Shown here piece by piece: positions 39,189 through 49,378 of a DNA stretch of 64,000 bases. The DNA is from Gemmatimonadota bacterium (GTDB taxonomy: Bacteria > Gemmatimonadota > Gemmatimonadetes > Longimicrobiales > Gaopeijiaceae): positions 3,925 through 67,924 of the forward strand of contig JAPPGM010000004.1 of assembly GCA_028874995.1 (NCBI GenBank). The letters run 5' to 3'. Position 1 is the stretch's first letter; each line of letters opens with the position of its first letter. The position numbers and the translations under genes were made by a program. The notes below the pieces were generated by a model that saw only the letters and a list, made by a program, of their open reading frames with translations, did not search any database and was not told where the DNA came from.

Positions 39189-40100
39189 TCAGGCAATCGG
39201 TCGTGACCGCGGTTTCCCGGTTTTTCGCCCAAGAACATAGCGCGGTCGGCCGGTCAGGTCGTCATCCACACTCACCCCGTCCAGGCCGGGAACCGCCTCC
39301 AGCATGTGTACGACGGTGTCCGTCTGCGAGTTTCCCACCTCCAGCCCCACCCAGCCGCCCGGGCGCAGAATATCATCCAGACCGCCCACCAGACCGCGGA
39401 TCACATCGAGCCCGTCCGCTCCGGCCACCATGGCCGTACGGGGCTCCCACTCCCTCACCTCGGGCTGAGCGCTCCGCCATTCTTCTTCGGTGAGGTAGGG
39501 CGGGTTGGACAGGACCAGGTCGAAGGTTCGGCCCGCCACCGGTTCCAGCAAGGGCCCCTCGCGGAAGTCGATCGCTGTGACACCCGCACCGGCGGCGTTG
39601 TCCCGCGCGGCTGCCAGGGCGGCGGCGGAAATGTCGGTCGCGGTCACCGAACGGGACAGTCCTTCCGAGGCCAGGGCGAGCGCGATGGCCCCCGAGCCGG
39701 TGCCGACGTCCAGCGCCGACTCGAAGACCCGGTCCGGGCCGGCTGCCCGCTGGAGCACATCGATCAGGTACTCGGTCTCCGGACGCGGGATCGCGACGCG
39801 CCGGTCGACCCCCAGGACGAGGTGCCGGAACGGGGCCGACCCCAGGATGTACTGCAGGGGCTCCCGCGCCCCGCGGCGCCTCAGCAACGGCCGCAGGCGC
39901 CCCCGTTCGTCCACGCTGAGAGGCCGGTCGAAGTGCAGGTAGAGGTGAAGCCGACTCATGTCCAGGACGTGCGCGAGCAGGTGTTCGGCGTCGAGGCGGC
40001 CGTGCTCCAGCCCCTTGCCGTCCAGGTATTCGCCGCTGGCGCGGATGACATCCATGACCGTCCACACGCGCTGCCGTGGTGCGGTGGCCCTTGCCGCCAT
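39189..40100 (-). CDS. prmC: Peptide chain release factor N(5)-glutamine methyltransferase
   Basis: DVGTGSGAIALALASEG, DLVLSNPPYLTEEEW; adjacent to prfA. Confidence 0.95.
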   Translation of the reverse strand: MAARATAPRQRVWTVMDVIRASGEYLDGKGLEHGRLDAEHLLAHVLDMSRLHLYLHFDRPLSVDERGRLRPLLRRRGAREPLQYILGSAPFRHLVLGVDRRVAIPRPETEYLIDVLQRAAGPDRVFESALDVGTGSGAIALALASEGLSRSVTATDISAAALAAARDNAAGAGVTAIDFREGPLLEPVAGRTFDLVLSNPPYLTEEEWRSAQPEVREWEPRTAMVAGADGLDVIRGLVGGLDDILRPGGWVGLEVGNSQTDTVVHMLEAVPGLDGVSVDDDLTGRPRYVLGRKTGKPRSRPIA

Positions 40101-41197
40101 CAGCTCTCCCCACCCCCGGCAAGCCGCTCCTCCTCACGCGCGAGCCTGAGCGCCGACACAACTTCCTCCAGGTCGCCGTCCAGCACGTCGCCCAGGCGGT
40201 AGAGCGTCAGCCCGATGCGGTGGTCGGTGACCCGGTTCTGTGGGAAGTTGTAGGTACGGATCTTGGCCGACCGGTCGCCGCTCCCGATCTGGGATCTCCG
40301 CTCGGCCGCGCGCCGGGCCTCGCGGGCGGTGATCTCCCGGTCCAGCAGGCGCGAACGCAGCACCTTCATGGCCTTGGCCTTGTTCTTGTGCTGGGACTTT
40401 TCGTCCTGGCAGGTGACCACCAGGTCGGTGGGAAGATGGGTGATGCGGACCGCCGAATCGGTCGTGTTGACCGACTGGCCGCCGGGGCCCGACGAACGGA
40501 AGACGTCCACGCGCAGGTCGGCCGGATCGATCTCGATGTCCACCTCCTCGGCTTCCGGGAGGACGGCAACCGACGCGGCCGAGGTGTGGATGCGTCCCTG
40601 GCTCTCGGTCTCGGGGACGCGCTGCACCCGGTGGACGCCGGACTCGTAGCGGAGCCGTCCGTACGCGCCCTTCCCGCGCACCGTGAAGACCGCCTCCTTG
40701 ACCGCACCGGGGATCCCCTCCGAGAGGCTCATGAGCTCCACCGTCCAGCCGCACCGCTCGGCGAGCCTGCGGTACATGCGCACCAGGTCGGCGCCGAAGA
40801 GGGCCGCTTCGTCCCCACCCGTCCCGGCGCGGATCTCGACCACGGCGGGCCGGTCCTCCATAGGGTCCGGGGGGATGAGTGCCTCGCGCAACCGCGCCAC
40901 CGCGTTCGCCAGGCGCTCCTCCAGCGCCGCGATCTCCTCCTCGGCCAGCTCCGTCATCTCGGGATCGGTGGACTCGTCGAGGAGCTCGCGGGCGCCGCGG
41001 AGTTCCGCCTCGAGCGCACGGACCGCGCGACCGGCTTCCACCGCTCCGGCCAGCCCCGCACGTTCCCGGCCGAGCTCGCGCAGCCGGTCCAGGTTGCGGA
41101 CCACATCCGGGTCGGCGAGCTGCCGCTCCACGGTGCGGAAGCGTTCCTCGGTCTTGGCGACGCGTTGCGCCAGTCGCGGGTCGATGATGGTGTCCAT
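40100..41197 (-). CDS. prfA: Peptide chain release factor 1
   Basis: [62 protein letters not shown] (GGQ). Confidence 0.97.
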   Translation of the reverse strand: MDTIIDPRLAQRVAKTEERFRTVERQLADPDVVRNLDRLRELGRERAGLAGAVEAGRAVRALEAELRGARELLDESTDPEMTELAEEEIAALEERLANAVARLREALIPPDPMEDRPAVVEIRAGTGGDEAALFGADLVRMYRRLAERCGWTVELMSLSEGIPGAVKEAVFTVRGKGAYGRLRYESGVHRVQRVPETESQGRIHTSAASVAVLPEAEEVDIEIDPADLRVDVFRSSGPGGQSVNTTDSAVRITHLPTDLVVTCQDEKSQHKNKAKAMKVLRSRLLDREITAREARRAAERRSQIGSGDRSAKIRTYNFPQNRVTDHRIGLTLYRLGDVLDGDLEEVVSALRLAREEERLAGGGES

Positions 41198-41278
41198 GGT
41201 CCCGGGTGGTGGGGTGGGGGATGGCCCCGGCTGAGCACTCTCGAAGCCGACCATGAAGATAGAGCCTGCCGGGTCCGG

Positions 41279-42907
41279 TCAGGAATCCCGGCGGGGCACC
41301 CGGCCCACCCGGTCCGGAACGATCCCCAGCACGAACACCAGGAAACAGGCCACACCCAACAGGTCGCCGATACGGGTGTAGACCGTGAAGGCACCGCGCC
41401 GCTCTACGGACAGGACTGCAATGCCCTCTTCCCCCGCCCCCGGCGCGAGGGCGGAAGCGCGGCCCTCCGGCGACACGGCGAAGGTGTGCCCCGTCGTAGC
41501 CACCTGGATCACCGAGATGCGGTTCTCGATGGCCCGCAGCCGCGCGTGCGTCGCGTGCTGCCAGTACGCCCATGTGGTGCGGAAGGGCCGCTCGGGGTCC
41601 AGCCAGTCGTCGTTGGACAGAACGGCCAGCCACTGCGCTCCGGCCAGAACCAGCGCCCGGGCCGTCGGGCCGTACGCCGAGTCGTAGCAGACCATGGCAC
41701 CCACCAGTCCACCGTTCAGAGGGAGGGGTTGTGGGTCCCGGCCCCGCCCATACCCCCGGCTGGCCCGACCGAGGGTGCCGGCGGGCAGCCAGCCGATCCC
41801 TTCCAGCCCCGGCACGAGGCGGCTCTTGCGGTACGCCGGCGAAAGCGCGCCCCCGGCCGGCTGCACGTAGGCGGCGTTGTACCACACGGTGTCCCGCCCC
41901 GCTTCGACGAGCCCCGCGTCGAGGGCGCCCACGAGCGTGGCCGTGCCCAGTGCCGCGGCGAAGTCCGCCACGCGCAGCCCCGTGTCCGTGGGCACTCCGT
42001 TGCCCGGGTGCCTGAGCGCCGCCGCCAGAAAGCGCTCGGGAAAGACGGCCAAGTCGAAGGGCCGCTCCGCCGCCAGATCGCGGAGCGGTGGGAGCCATCG
42101 CTCCAGTTCAGCGGCCGCCCCCGTCCCGCTCCCTCCGTGACCGGCCTGCACCGCCGCCACCGTGGTGGCCACTTCGACCTCCTCGAACCCGCGCTGGCGC
42201 AGCTGACCCGCCAGGAGGGGAACGCCGACCACCGCCAGCAACACGACCACACCACGCACCGCCCTGGAACCGTCACCCTCGCGAGCCCGGCATGCGATCA
42301 CCCCCAGCCCCCCTCCCACCGCCACCGTCCAGAACGTCAGGAAGCGGGCGCCAAGCAACTCCGCCCCCCCGGCCACCGCCGGATACCACCCCAGCGATCC
42401 CCCCGCGTGCAGCCACGCGTACGACACGCCCGGCACATGCGCGGCCGCCCATTCGAACCCCGTCCAGCACGCCGCGAGGGTCACCGGAAGCGGCCATCGC
42501 CTCGCACGATGTAGCGCCGTGGCGCCGGAACACGCGGCACCCCCCAACAACCCGAGCATCGCAACCACCAGCAGGTAGACCGGCACCGCCAGCCGGGTCC
42601 TCCACGACAGGGCGGGCACCATCCAGTAGAGCCCGATGGCGTGGGCGGTGGCGGCCGCCACGAACCCGTGCATGAACGGGGTGACGGAGAAGGTGGGCGC
42701 GGGGCGGGAACCGTCACGTTGCAGCGCGGCCGCCAACGGCGCGAAGGCGACGAAGGGGAGCACCGGCCCCCCGAACGGCGAGAAGGTGGCGCCGATCGCG
42801 ACACCGGAGACGGCCGCCAGCAATCCGTGGACAGAGCCGCCCGGGCACCTAGAGCGGCGAGACGCCGGGCTGGCGAGGCCACCCCCCAGTGCCCAGCCCA
42901 TCGCCAT
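41279..42907 (-). CDS. lnt: Apolipoprotein N-acyltransferase
   Basis: Multi-TM N-terminus plus nitrilase domain with FPERF (E), YRKSRLVPG (K), GAMVCYDSAYG (C). Confidence 0.9.
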   Translation of the reverse strand: MAMGWALGGGLASPASRRSRCPGGSVHGLLAAVSGVAIGATFSPFGGPVLPFVAFAPLAAALQRDGSRPAPTFSVTPFMHGFVAAATAHAIGLYWMVPALSWRTRLAVPVYLLVVAMLGLLGGAACSGATALHRARRWPLPVTLAACWTGFEWAAAHVPGVSYAWLHAGGSLGWYPAVAGGAELLGARFLTFWTVAVGGGLGVIACRAREGDGSRAVRGVVVLLAVVGVPLLAGQLRQRGFEEVEVATTVAAVQAGHGGSGTGAAAELERWLPPLRDLAAERPFDLAVFPERFLAAALRHPGNGVPTDTGLRVADFAAALGTATLVGALDAGLVEAGRDTVWYNAAYVQPAGGALSPAYRKSRLVPGLEGIGWLPAGTLGRASRGYGRGRDPQPLPLNGGLVGAMVCYDSAYGPTARALVLAGAQWLAVLSNDDWLDPERPFRTTWAYWQHATHARLRAIENRISVIQVATTGHTFAVSPEGRASALAPGAGEEGIAVLSVERRGAFTVYTRIGDLLGVACFLVFVLGIVPDRVGRVPRRDS

Positions 42908-43932
42908 CAGGAGGGCAGTTCGACCTCGCGGCCCTCCCGCGCCGATCCGTAGGCGGCTTCGACGAGATCCATCAGCGCGGTCTGCTCGGCCGGGGGATGC
43001 GCCTCGGCCCGTCCCGCGACGACCGCGACGAAGTGATCCAGAAGGCGCCGGAACCCGTTGGTGAAGAGGGTCTCGCCGCCGCGCGGGGAGGGGTAGCGGG
43101 GGGTCACGTCGACGGTGCGCCCCGCCTCCTCGCGGTGGATCGACAAGGGCAGCAGCACCGCCGAGCCCTCCGAACCGAGCGCCTCGAGCTGGTGGCGGTC
43201 ATCGGGGGCGTGAAGACGCCAGCTGGCCGCGAGTGAGAGAGCGACGCCATCACGGGTGACCGCGTGCAGGTGCGCTTCCTCCTCGACGTCGAAGCCGTCT
43301 CCGGGCGTGACCGCCGAGACCCGGGCCACCTTCGGGTATCCCATCACCCAGAGCGCCAGATCGAGCGCCGGCACGCCCAGGTCCATCAGCGCTCCGCCCC
43401 CGGATTCCAGCGCGCGCCGCCGCCATCCTCCGCGCGGACGCCGAACGGAGCGATTGAGCCATGTCACCTGAACCGAACTGAGCTTCCCCAACACCCCGTC
43501 GGCGATCGCCGAACGGAGCGCGCGCACACTCGGCTGATACCGGTGCGCCATTCCCAGGATCACACCCCTGCCCGCCTCCTGGGCCGCTCTCATGACCCAT
43601 CGCACACCCCCCGCAGACAGTGCCAGGGGGCGTTCCACCAGCACATGTTTCCCGGCTTCCAGACAGGCCCTGGCCATACTCTCGTGCACGAAACTGGGCG
43701 CGCTGATCACCACGCCCTGGATCTCGTCGTCGGCCACCAGGGCGTCGTCGTCCAGCACGCGGCCCACCCCGAAGCGGCGGGCGACGCTATGCGCCTTCAG
43801 GTCGTCCAGGTCGGCGACGGCGGCCACCTCCACGTCGCGCCGCTCGGAGAGGATCGGGAGGTGCATGAGCTGGCAGATCGCCCCCGTGCCGATCACCCCG
43901 ATCCGCACCTTGCCGCGGTCGCTCTGCTTCAT
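42907..43932 (-). CDS. Gfo/Idh/MocA family oxidoreductase
   Basis: VRIGVIGTGAICQLMHLPILSERRDVEVAAVADLD, HVLVERPLALSAGGVRWVM. Confidence 0.92.
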   Translation of the reverse strand: MKQSDRGKVRIGVIGTGAICQLMHLPILSERRDVEVAAVADLDDLKAHSVARRFGVGRVLDDDALVADDEIQGVVISAPSFVHESMARACLEAGKHVLVERPLALSAGGVRWVMRAAQEAGRGVILGMAHRYQPSVRALRSAIADGVLGKLSSVQVTWLNRSVRRPRGGWRRRALESGGGALMDLGVPALDLALWVMGYPKVARVSAVTPGDGFDVEEEAHLHAVTRDGVALSLAASWRLHAPDDRHQLEALGSEGSAVLLPLSIHREEAGRTVDVTPRYPSPRGGETLFTNGFRRLLDHFVAVVAGRAEAHPPAEQTALMDLVEAAYGSAREGREVELPS

Positions 43933-45380
43933 GCCGTGAGTCTCCCTGTCAGGTCGTAGTCGTCGGCCTCCACAATCTCCACTTCAACGATATCACCCGG
44001 GCGAACCGAAGCGGCACCGGTCAGGTAGGTCCGCCCGTCGACTTCGGGGGCCTGGCCGCCGGTGCGGCCCACCGCATCGTGGCCGTCTTCGCCATGGGTC
44101 AGCGAGTCCACCAGGACCTCGGTGCGGCGCCCCACCCATCCCTGGTTCGATTCCCACGAGATCTCGCGCTGGCGCTCCATCACCGTCTCCAGACGCTCGG
44201 CCTTCACCTCGTCGGGGACCTGGTCCGGCATCCCGGCCGCGGGCGTCCCCTCCTCGATGGAGTACGCGAAGGCGCCCAGACGGTCGAAGCGGATCTCCTC
44301 GAGGAAGTCCAGCATGATGCGCACGTCCTCGTCGGTCTCGCCGGGGAAGCCCACGATCACCGAGGTGCGCAGCGTCAGGTCCTCGATCTCGTCACGCAGC
44401 CACCGCACCCGTTCGCGTACCGTCCTCTGCCGCTCCGGGCGTCGCATGCGGGCGAGCACGCGGTCGCTGCCGTGTTGCAGCGGCATGTCCAGGTAGGGCA
44501 GCAACCGCGGTTCGCGCGCCAGGAGCGAGACCAGTGCCGGCGTGATCCCCGACGGGTACATGTAGAGCAACCGGTACCAGTCGACCCCGGTCCCGTCCAG
44601 CAGCGCCTCCAGGAGGTCCTTCAGCAGCGGGGCGGAACGGTCGCGGCGCCAGAGGTCGCGGCCGTACCAGGTGGTGTCCTGCGAGACGATGTTGAGTTCG
44701 CGCACCCCCTGCTCCCCCAGTCCGCGCGCCTCGGCCACCAGGCTGTCCAGGCCGGCCGAGCGGTGGAGGCCGCGCATGTGCGGGATGGCGCAGAAGGCGC
44801 AGCGGTGGTCGCATCCCTCGCTGATCTTGAGGAAGGAGACGTGGGGAGTCTCGGTGGCCAGGATCCGCAGCGGCCGCTCCATGTTGTGCACGATGCCGTC
44901 GCGGATATGCCCGCGCGCGCGGAGCTCCGGAACCAGGCGCGACATCTCGGCGATCCCGAGGAAGAGGTCCACCTCCGGGATCTCCCGCTCCAGGTCGTCG
45001 CGGTAGCGCTGCACCATGCATCCCACGGCGGCCACCGCCTTCACCCGCCCCCGATCCTTCAGCGCACAGGCGTTCAGGATCGTGTCGATGGACTGCTCCT
45101 TGGCCGCGTCGATGAAGCCGCAGGTGTTCACCACAACCACGTCCGCGTTCTCCACGTCGCTGGTGACGCGGGCGCCGGCCGCGACGAGGGCGGCCATCAT
45201 GTGCTCCGAGTCGACGGTGTTCTTGTCGCACCCCAGGGTGACGAGACCCAGGCGCGGCCCGCCCTCGGGGCCGACGTCGAAGGAGCGCGGATCGACCGCG
45301 CTCACGCCGGGATCGACGCCCGGTCGCACCGGACCGGCCGCCACCGGGAAGACCGGCAACTCGCGTGTGCGGAGTCTCAT
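43929..45380 (-). CDS. rimO: 30S ribosomal protein S12 methylthiotransferase
   Basis: LGLVTLGCDKNTVDSEHMMAAL, ISEGCDHRCAFCAIPHMRG, MPLQHGSDRVLARMRRP, TSVIVGFPGETDEDV; start overlaps lolA stop (ATGA). Confidence 0.96.
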   Translation of the reverse strand: MRLRTRELPVFPVAAGPVRPGVDPGVSAVDPRSFDVGPEGGPRLGLVTLGCDKNTVDSEHMMAALVAAGARVTSDVENADVVVVNTCGFIDAAKEQSIDTILNACALKDRGRVKAVAAVGCMVQRYRDDLEREIPEVDLFLGIAEMSRLVPELRARGHIRDGIVHNMERPLRILATETPHVSFLKISEGCDHRCAFCAIPHMRGLHRSAGLDSLVAEARGLGEQGVRELNIVSQDTTWYGRDLWRRDRSAPLLKDLLEALLDGTGVDWYRLLYMYPSGITPALVSLLAREPRLLPYLDMPLQHGSDRVLARMRRPERQRTVRERVRWLRDEIEDLTLRTSVIVGFPGETDEDVRIMLDFLEEIRFDRLGAFAYSIEEGTPAAGMPDQVPDEVKAERLETVMERQREISWESNQGWVGRRTEVLVDSLTHGEDGHDAVGRTGGQAPEVDGRTYLTGAASVRPGDIVEVEIVEADDYDLTGRLTA

Positions 45381-46123
45381 GGACGGGAGGGGCGTGCGGG
45401 GGACCCGGGGGGCTCGTTCGCGGCGGGCGGCGGCCCCCTGACCCTCGCCCCCTCCGGCACCTCGAAGGTGAAGAGGCCGGGGTCCAGCGCCGGCGACAGG
45501 TCCACCTCGCTGAGCGTCACGGTACGGAGGTTGCCGCTTTCTTCCGCCAACTCCAGCCGCCGGATGATGTCGTTCTCCGTGTCGAGCCACAGACGTGCCC
45601 CCAGATAGGACGCCCCGGTCCGCGGCGTGAGGGACACGACGCGGCACTCCCTTCCCTTCACCAGCTCCGTGCCCCCGTCCTCGGCCGTGTACTTGCTCGC
45701 CGGATCCTCCAGGAACTCGCGGATGAAGTCGTGCCGGCCCGGGGACTGCGCGGCCGGTTGTCGCCTCACCTGCTCCTCGTCGATGCTCGGGTAGTAGACC
45801 CAGAAGTGGGCGCCGTCCGAGATGACCATGTCGCCCTGCGGATCGGTGAAGCGCATGGAGAACAGGTTGGGCCGCTGCTGACAGACCCGCCCCGCGCTTT
45901 CGATCGTTCGCCGCACGAGCCGCACCTCGATCACCTGCTCGAAGTCCGCGCACATGGCGGCGACCTCGCGGTAGCGGGCAGCGGCTCGCTCCATGGCCCG
46001 CAAGGCCGGATCGGGCTCCTGGGCCGCGGCGGGTTCAGTCGTCAGGAGTCCCATGATCGCGACGAGGGCGATCGTTCCGGCCGACCGTGGGCAGAATCGC
46101 CTCGGACACTGTAATGCCAACAT
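45377..46123 (-). CDS. lolA: Outer-membrane lipoprotein carrier protein LolA family
   Basis: Signal peptide MLALQCPRRFCPRSAGTIALVAIMGLLTTEPAAAQ; ADFEQVIEVRLVRRTIESAGRVCQQRPNLFSMRFTDPQGDMVISDGAHFWVYYPSIDEEQVRR. Confidence 0.88.
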   Translation of the reverse strand: MLALQCPRRFCPRSAGTIALVAIMGLLTTEPAAAQEPDPALRAMERAAARYREVAAMCADFEQVIEVRLVRRTIESAGRVCQQRPNLFSMRFTDPQGDMVISDGAHFWVYYPSIDEEQVRRQPAAQSPGRHDFIREFLEDPASKYTAEDGGTELVKGRECRVVSLTPRTGASYLGARLWLDTENDIIRRLELAEESGNLRTVTLSEVDLSPALDPGLFTFEVPEGARVRGPPPAANEPPGSPARPSRP

Positions 46124-46151
46124 TACATTTTGTAAGCTACAGTATACATTT
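46110..46151. promoter_or_regulatory. AT-rich TGTA/TACA operator-like array spanning the lolA start codon
   Basis: TGTAATG CCAACAT TACATTT TGTAAGC TACAGTA TACATTT; contains IR TGTAATG-CCAA-CATTACA and minus-strand -10-like TATACT. Confidence 0.55.
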
Positions 46152-46248
46152 CTTTTCTCCGAAGCCCTCCCAGCCGTCCGACCGAGGGCCATCGGCGCTG
46201 TCCATCCCCTCTCGCCGCCCCTTGGCAGTCTCGCGTCTCTCCGGCTGG

Positions 46249-48630
46249 TCACACCGGGCATATCTCGTCCAGCTCCGCCATCATGACCAGGACCTCCCTC
46301 GGCTTGGAACCGTCGGGCGGCCCCAGCACCCCCGCGTCGTGCAGCTGGTCGACGATCCTCGCGGCCCGCCCATACCCGATGCGCAGCCGGCGCTGCAGGA
46401 GTGAAGTGGACCCGGCCTTCTGCTGGATGCACGCCTCGGCCGCCTGCCGGAAGAGCGGATCCCAGTCGCCGCGGATGACGCCGTCGCCCGCGTCGCCGTC
46501 ATCCGCCTCCATCGCCTTCACCACTTCCAGGATGTCGCCCTCGTCGCTCTTCACTCGCGCCTTGAGCGCTTCGAGGGTTTCGGCCTGGTCCCGGTACCAC
46601 CCCATCAGCGCCTCCGTCTCGTCGGTGGAGATGAATGCGCCTTGCATGCGCACGGGCTCGCTCTGCCCCGGCGGGAGGAAGAGCATGTCGCCCGACCCGA
46701 GCAGCGAGTCGGCGCCGTTCTGGTCCAGAATGGTTCGAGAATCGGTCTTCGATGCAACACGGAAAGCTATGCGGCACGGGAAGTTGGCCTTGATCAGGCC
46801 AGTAACCACATTAACACTGGGACGCTGGGTCGCGACCAGGAGATGAATGCCGATGGCGCGGGCCTTCTGCGCCAGCTGGGTGAGCGGCTTCTCGACCTCG
46901 GCCTGCACCGTCATCATCAGATCGGCCAGTTCGTCCACGACCACCACGATCCAGGGAAGCGGCCCCTCCTTGTAGCGCCACCGGTCCTCGTCCTCCTCGG
47001 GGCCGTCCGGCGTAGCCAGCTTCATCTCGATCCCCTGCTCGAGGCGCTCGTTGAATTCATGCACCGACCGCACGCCGTTGGCGCTCAGGAGCCCGTAACG
47101 GCGCTCCATCTCCATGACCGCCCACTTCAGGGCCACCGCAGCGTCCCTGGGGTCGGTCACCACCGGGTGCCGCAGGTGGGGAAGGTCGGCGTAGGCGGAG
47201 AGCTCCACCATCTTGGGATCGATGAGCAGCAGGCGGAGGCGGTCGGGCGCGTGCCTGTACACGAGGCTGGTGATGACCGTGTTGAGACAGACGGACTTCC
47301 CCGAGCCGGTGGCGCCGGCGATAAGCGCGTGGGGCATCTTCGTCAGGTCGGAGACGAAGGGCCTGCCGGTCAGATCCTTGCCGAGCGCCAGCGGGAGCAG
47401 GCCGCGCGACCGGGCAAAGAGCGGCGCTTCGAGAATCTCGCGCAGACGCACGATCTCGGTGCGCGGGTTCGGAATCTCGACGCCCACGGCGCCCTTGCCC
47501 GGAATCGGGGCGACGATGCGCACGCTCCTCGCCTTCATTGCCAGCGCCAGGTCCGCGTCCAGGTTCGCGATGCGGTTGACCTTCACGCCCGCCGCCGGAA
47601 CGACCTCGTAGCGCGTCACGGCGGGGCCCGTGGTGCGCCCCGAAATCTCGCCGCTGATGTTGAAGGTCCGGAGCGTCTCGACGAGGACGTCGCCGAGACG
47701 GTCCAGTTCGCGCTCCATGCCCAGCCGGTTGCCGCGCTCCGGGGCGCGCAGGAGTTCCAGCGCGGGGAGGGGGTAGTCGGGGGGCGGGAGGTGGTCCTCG
47801 GGGAGGAGGTCGGGGGTGGAGGGGGCGTCCGTGGTGGGCGGATCGGTATCGGTGGTCACGGTGTCCGGCTCCGGGGTCGTGACGGAAAGGGCGGCCGCCG
47901 GGGTGTCCGGCTGCCCGGGCGCGGACCGGGCCGCGCGGGCCTGCCGCCTGGCCGCCCGCCGCTCCAGGCGCCGGCCACCCCACCCTCGCACTGCCAACCC
48001 GGTCGCGCGAGCGCCCCGCCCCACGCCCCGGAAGAGCTTTCCGGCCACCCGCGCCAGTGGCGCCAGCGGGTTGAAGGTGAAGGCGCTCGACCAGGCGATC
48101 GCCGCAGCCGCGACGACAATGACCCAACCGCCAACCGGGCCCAGGTATTCCAGCAACGGGCTGCCCACGAGCCTGCCAAGGAAACCGCTCGGCGTATCTA
48201 CCCTCCCAAGCAGGAAGGCCGATACCGGAAGAAGTATCAACAGACCCCCGGCCACGATCCAGAGGCTCTTCCGGCGGGCGGACGCCCACCACCCTCCTAC
48301 CGAGGCGGCGGCGGCCAGCAAGCCCAACGGAACTGTGGCGACTCCGACCCCCAGTGCGCGCACGAGACGGGCATTCATGGCTTCGCCGACGGTCCCCACC
48401 GGGTTGCCCTCCGGAAAGAAGTCCACCGCCCCCGGCCCCAGCCACTGCAACGGAAACAGCGCCGCGGCCACCAGAAAGGCGAGCACGGCGGTCACGGCGG
48501 CCAGCGCCCGCCGCTGCCGCATCCGCTGCTCCGCCGACTTCTTCGGCCCACGCGGGCGCTTCTTCGGCGCGGCGCGCCTCCGGGCCGCCGGCCTCTTCGC
48601 CACCCTTCGTCCGACGCGCGGGGCTGCCAC
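46249..48630 (-). CDS. ftsK: DNA translocase FtsK/SpoIIIE
   Basis: N-terminal TMs, PHALIAGATGSGKSVCLNTVITSLVYRHAPDRLRLLLIDPKMVELSAYADLPHL, C-terminal gamma domain STSLLQRRLRIGYGRAARIVDQLHDAGVLGPPDGSKPREVLV. Confidence 0.97.
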   Translation of the reverse strand: MAAPRVGRRVAKRPAARRRAAPKKRPRGPKKSAEQRMRQRRALAAVTAVLAFLVAAALFPLQWLGPGAVDFFPEGNPVGTVGEAMNARLVRALGVGVATVPLGLLAAAASVGGWWASARRKSLWIVAGGLLILLPVSAFLLGRVDTPSGFLGRLVGSPLLEYLGPVGGWVIVVAAAAIAWSSAFTFNPLAPLARVAGKLFRGVGRGARATGLAVRGWGGRRLERRAARRQARAARSAPGQPDTPAAALSVTTPEPDTVTTDTDPPTTDAPSTPDLLPEDHLPPPDYPLPALELLRAPERGNRLGMERELDRLGDVLVETLRTFNISGEISGRTTGPAVTRYEVVPAAGVKVNRIANLDADLALAMKARSVRIVAPIPGKGAVGVEIPNPRTEIVRLREILEAPLFARSRGLLPLALGKDLTGRPFVSDLTKMPHALIAGATGSGKSVCLNTVITSLVYRHAPDRLRLLLIDPKMVELSAYADLPHLRHPVVTDPRDAAVALKWAVMEMERRYGLLSANGVRSVHEFNERLEQGIEMKLATPDGPEEDEDRWRYKEGPLPWIVVVVDELADLMMTVQAEVEKPLTQLAQKARAIGIHLLVATQRPSVNVVTGLIKANFPCRIAFRVASKTDSRTILDQNGADSLLGSGDMLFLPPGQSEPVRMQGAFISTDETEALMGWYRDQAETLEALKARVKSDEGDILEVVKAMEADDGDAGDGVIRGDWDPLFRQAAEACIQQKAGSTSLLQRRLRIGYGRAARIVDQLHDAGVLGPPDGSKPREVLVMMAELDEICPV

Positions 48631-48637
48631 GGACTGC

Positions 48638-49378
48638 CTACGCTCTCGGGGCCGTGATCACGCCATCTTGCATCATGGGTACAATCTGGTGCCTGTCGAT
48701 CCTTGCGCACAGGGCCAGGTCGGCACCCAACCCCACCTCGACCAGCGCCTGACCGGCGGCCGTTCCCGCCAGCATGTCGGCGGACACACCGTGCACGCCG
48801 GCCAGATCGCGGACCGCCAGCGCGCCGTCGGCGAGCGTGACCGGGTCGGCCGCACGTTCAAGCAAGGCACGCACGATGTGTCCCGCGCACACCGCGTCGT
48901 CGAGCGAGAACCGGCCTTCCTTGCCCGCGCACACGATCGCCACCGCGTCGTCGTCGCGCACCGCGTCGGCCACCGCGCTCCGGTTGAAGAACGAGGCCGC
49001 GAGGACGCGGTCGGCGTGGCGGGCGGCCGCGAAGGCGCGCGTCCCGTTGGTGGTGGTCATCACGAGGCGCCGCCCGCCCACCGCGGCCGCCGTGAACTCG
49101 GTGGGGGAGTTGCCCAGATCGAAACCGTCGATCCGGAGCCCGCCGCGCTCGCCGCACAGCAGGGCGCGGTCCCCGTGGCCGTTCAGCCTGGCCTGCAGCA
49201 CGGCCGCCTCCTCCAACGAGACGGCGGGGTGGACGGCCCGCGCCCCGTTCGCGATCGCCTCGACAATGCACGAGGTGGCGCGCACCACATCGATGACCAC
49301 CGCGGTCGCGCCGGCCAGATCGCCCGCGCGCACCTCTTCGGGGGTGCAGTAGACATCGACCCTCATGCGCCGCCTCAA
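48638..49378 (-). CDS. comB: 2-phosphosulfolactate phosphatase family protein
   Basis: [80 protein letters not shown]. Confidence 0.9.
   Translation of the reverse strand: MRRRMRVDVYCTPEEVRAGDLAGATAVVIDVVRATSCIVEAIANGARAVHPAVSLEEAAVLQARLNGHGDRALLCGERGGLRIDGFDLGNSPTEFTAAAVGGRRLVMTTTNGTRAFAAARHADRVLAASFFNRSAVADAVRDDDAVAIVCAGKEGRFSLDDAVCAGHIVRALLERAADPVTLADGALAVRDLAGVHGVSADMLAGTAAGQALVEVGLGADLALCARIDRHQIVPMMQDGVITAPRA

Noticed and set aside
40134-42098. 654-aa minus-strand ORF
   Set aside because: Out-of-frame with prfA and lnt, low-complexity Arg/Gly-rich translation; shadow ORF.
46642-48657. 671-aa plus-strand ORF antisense to ftsK
   Set aside because: Mirror ORF of a high-GC gene; no recognisable domain and FtsK is unambiguous on the other strand.
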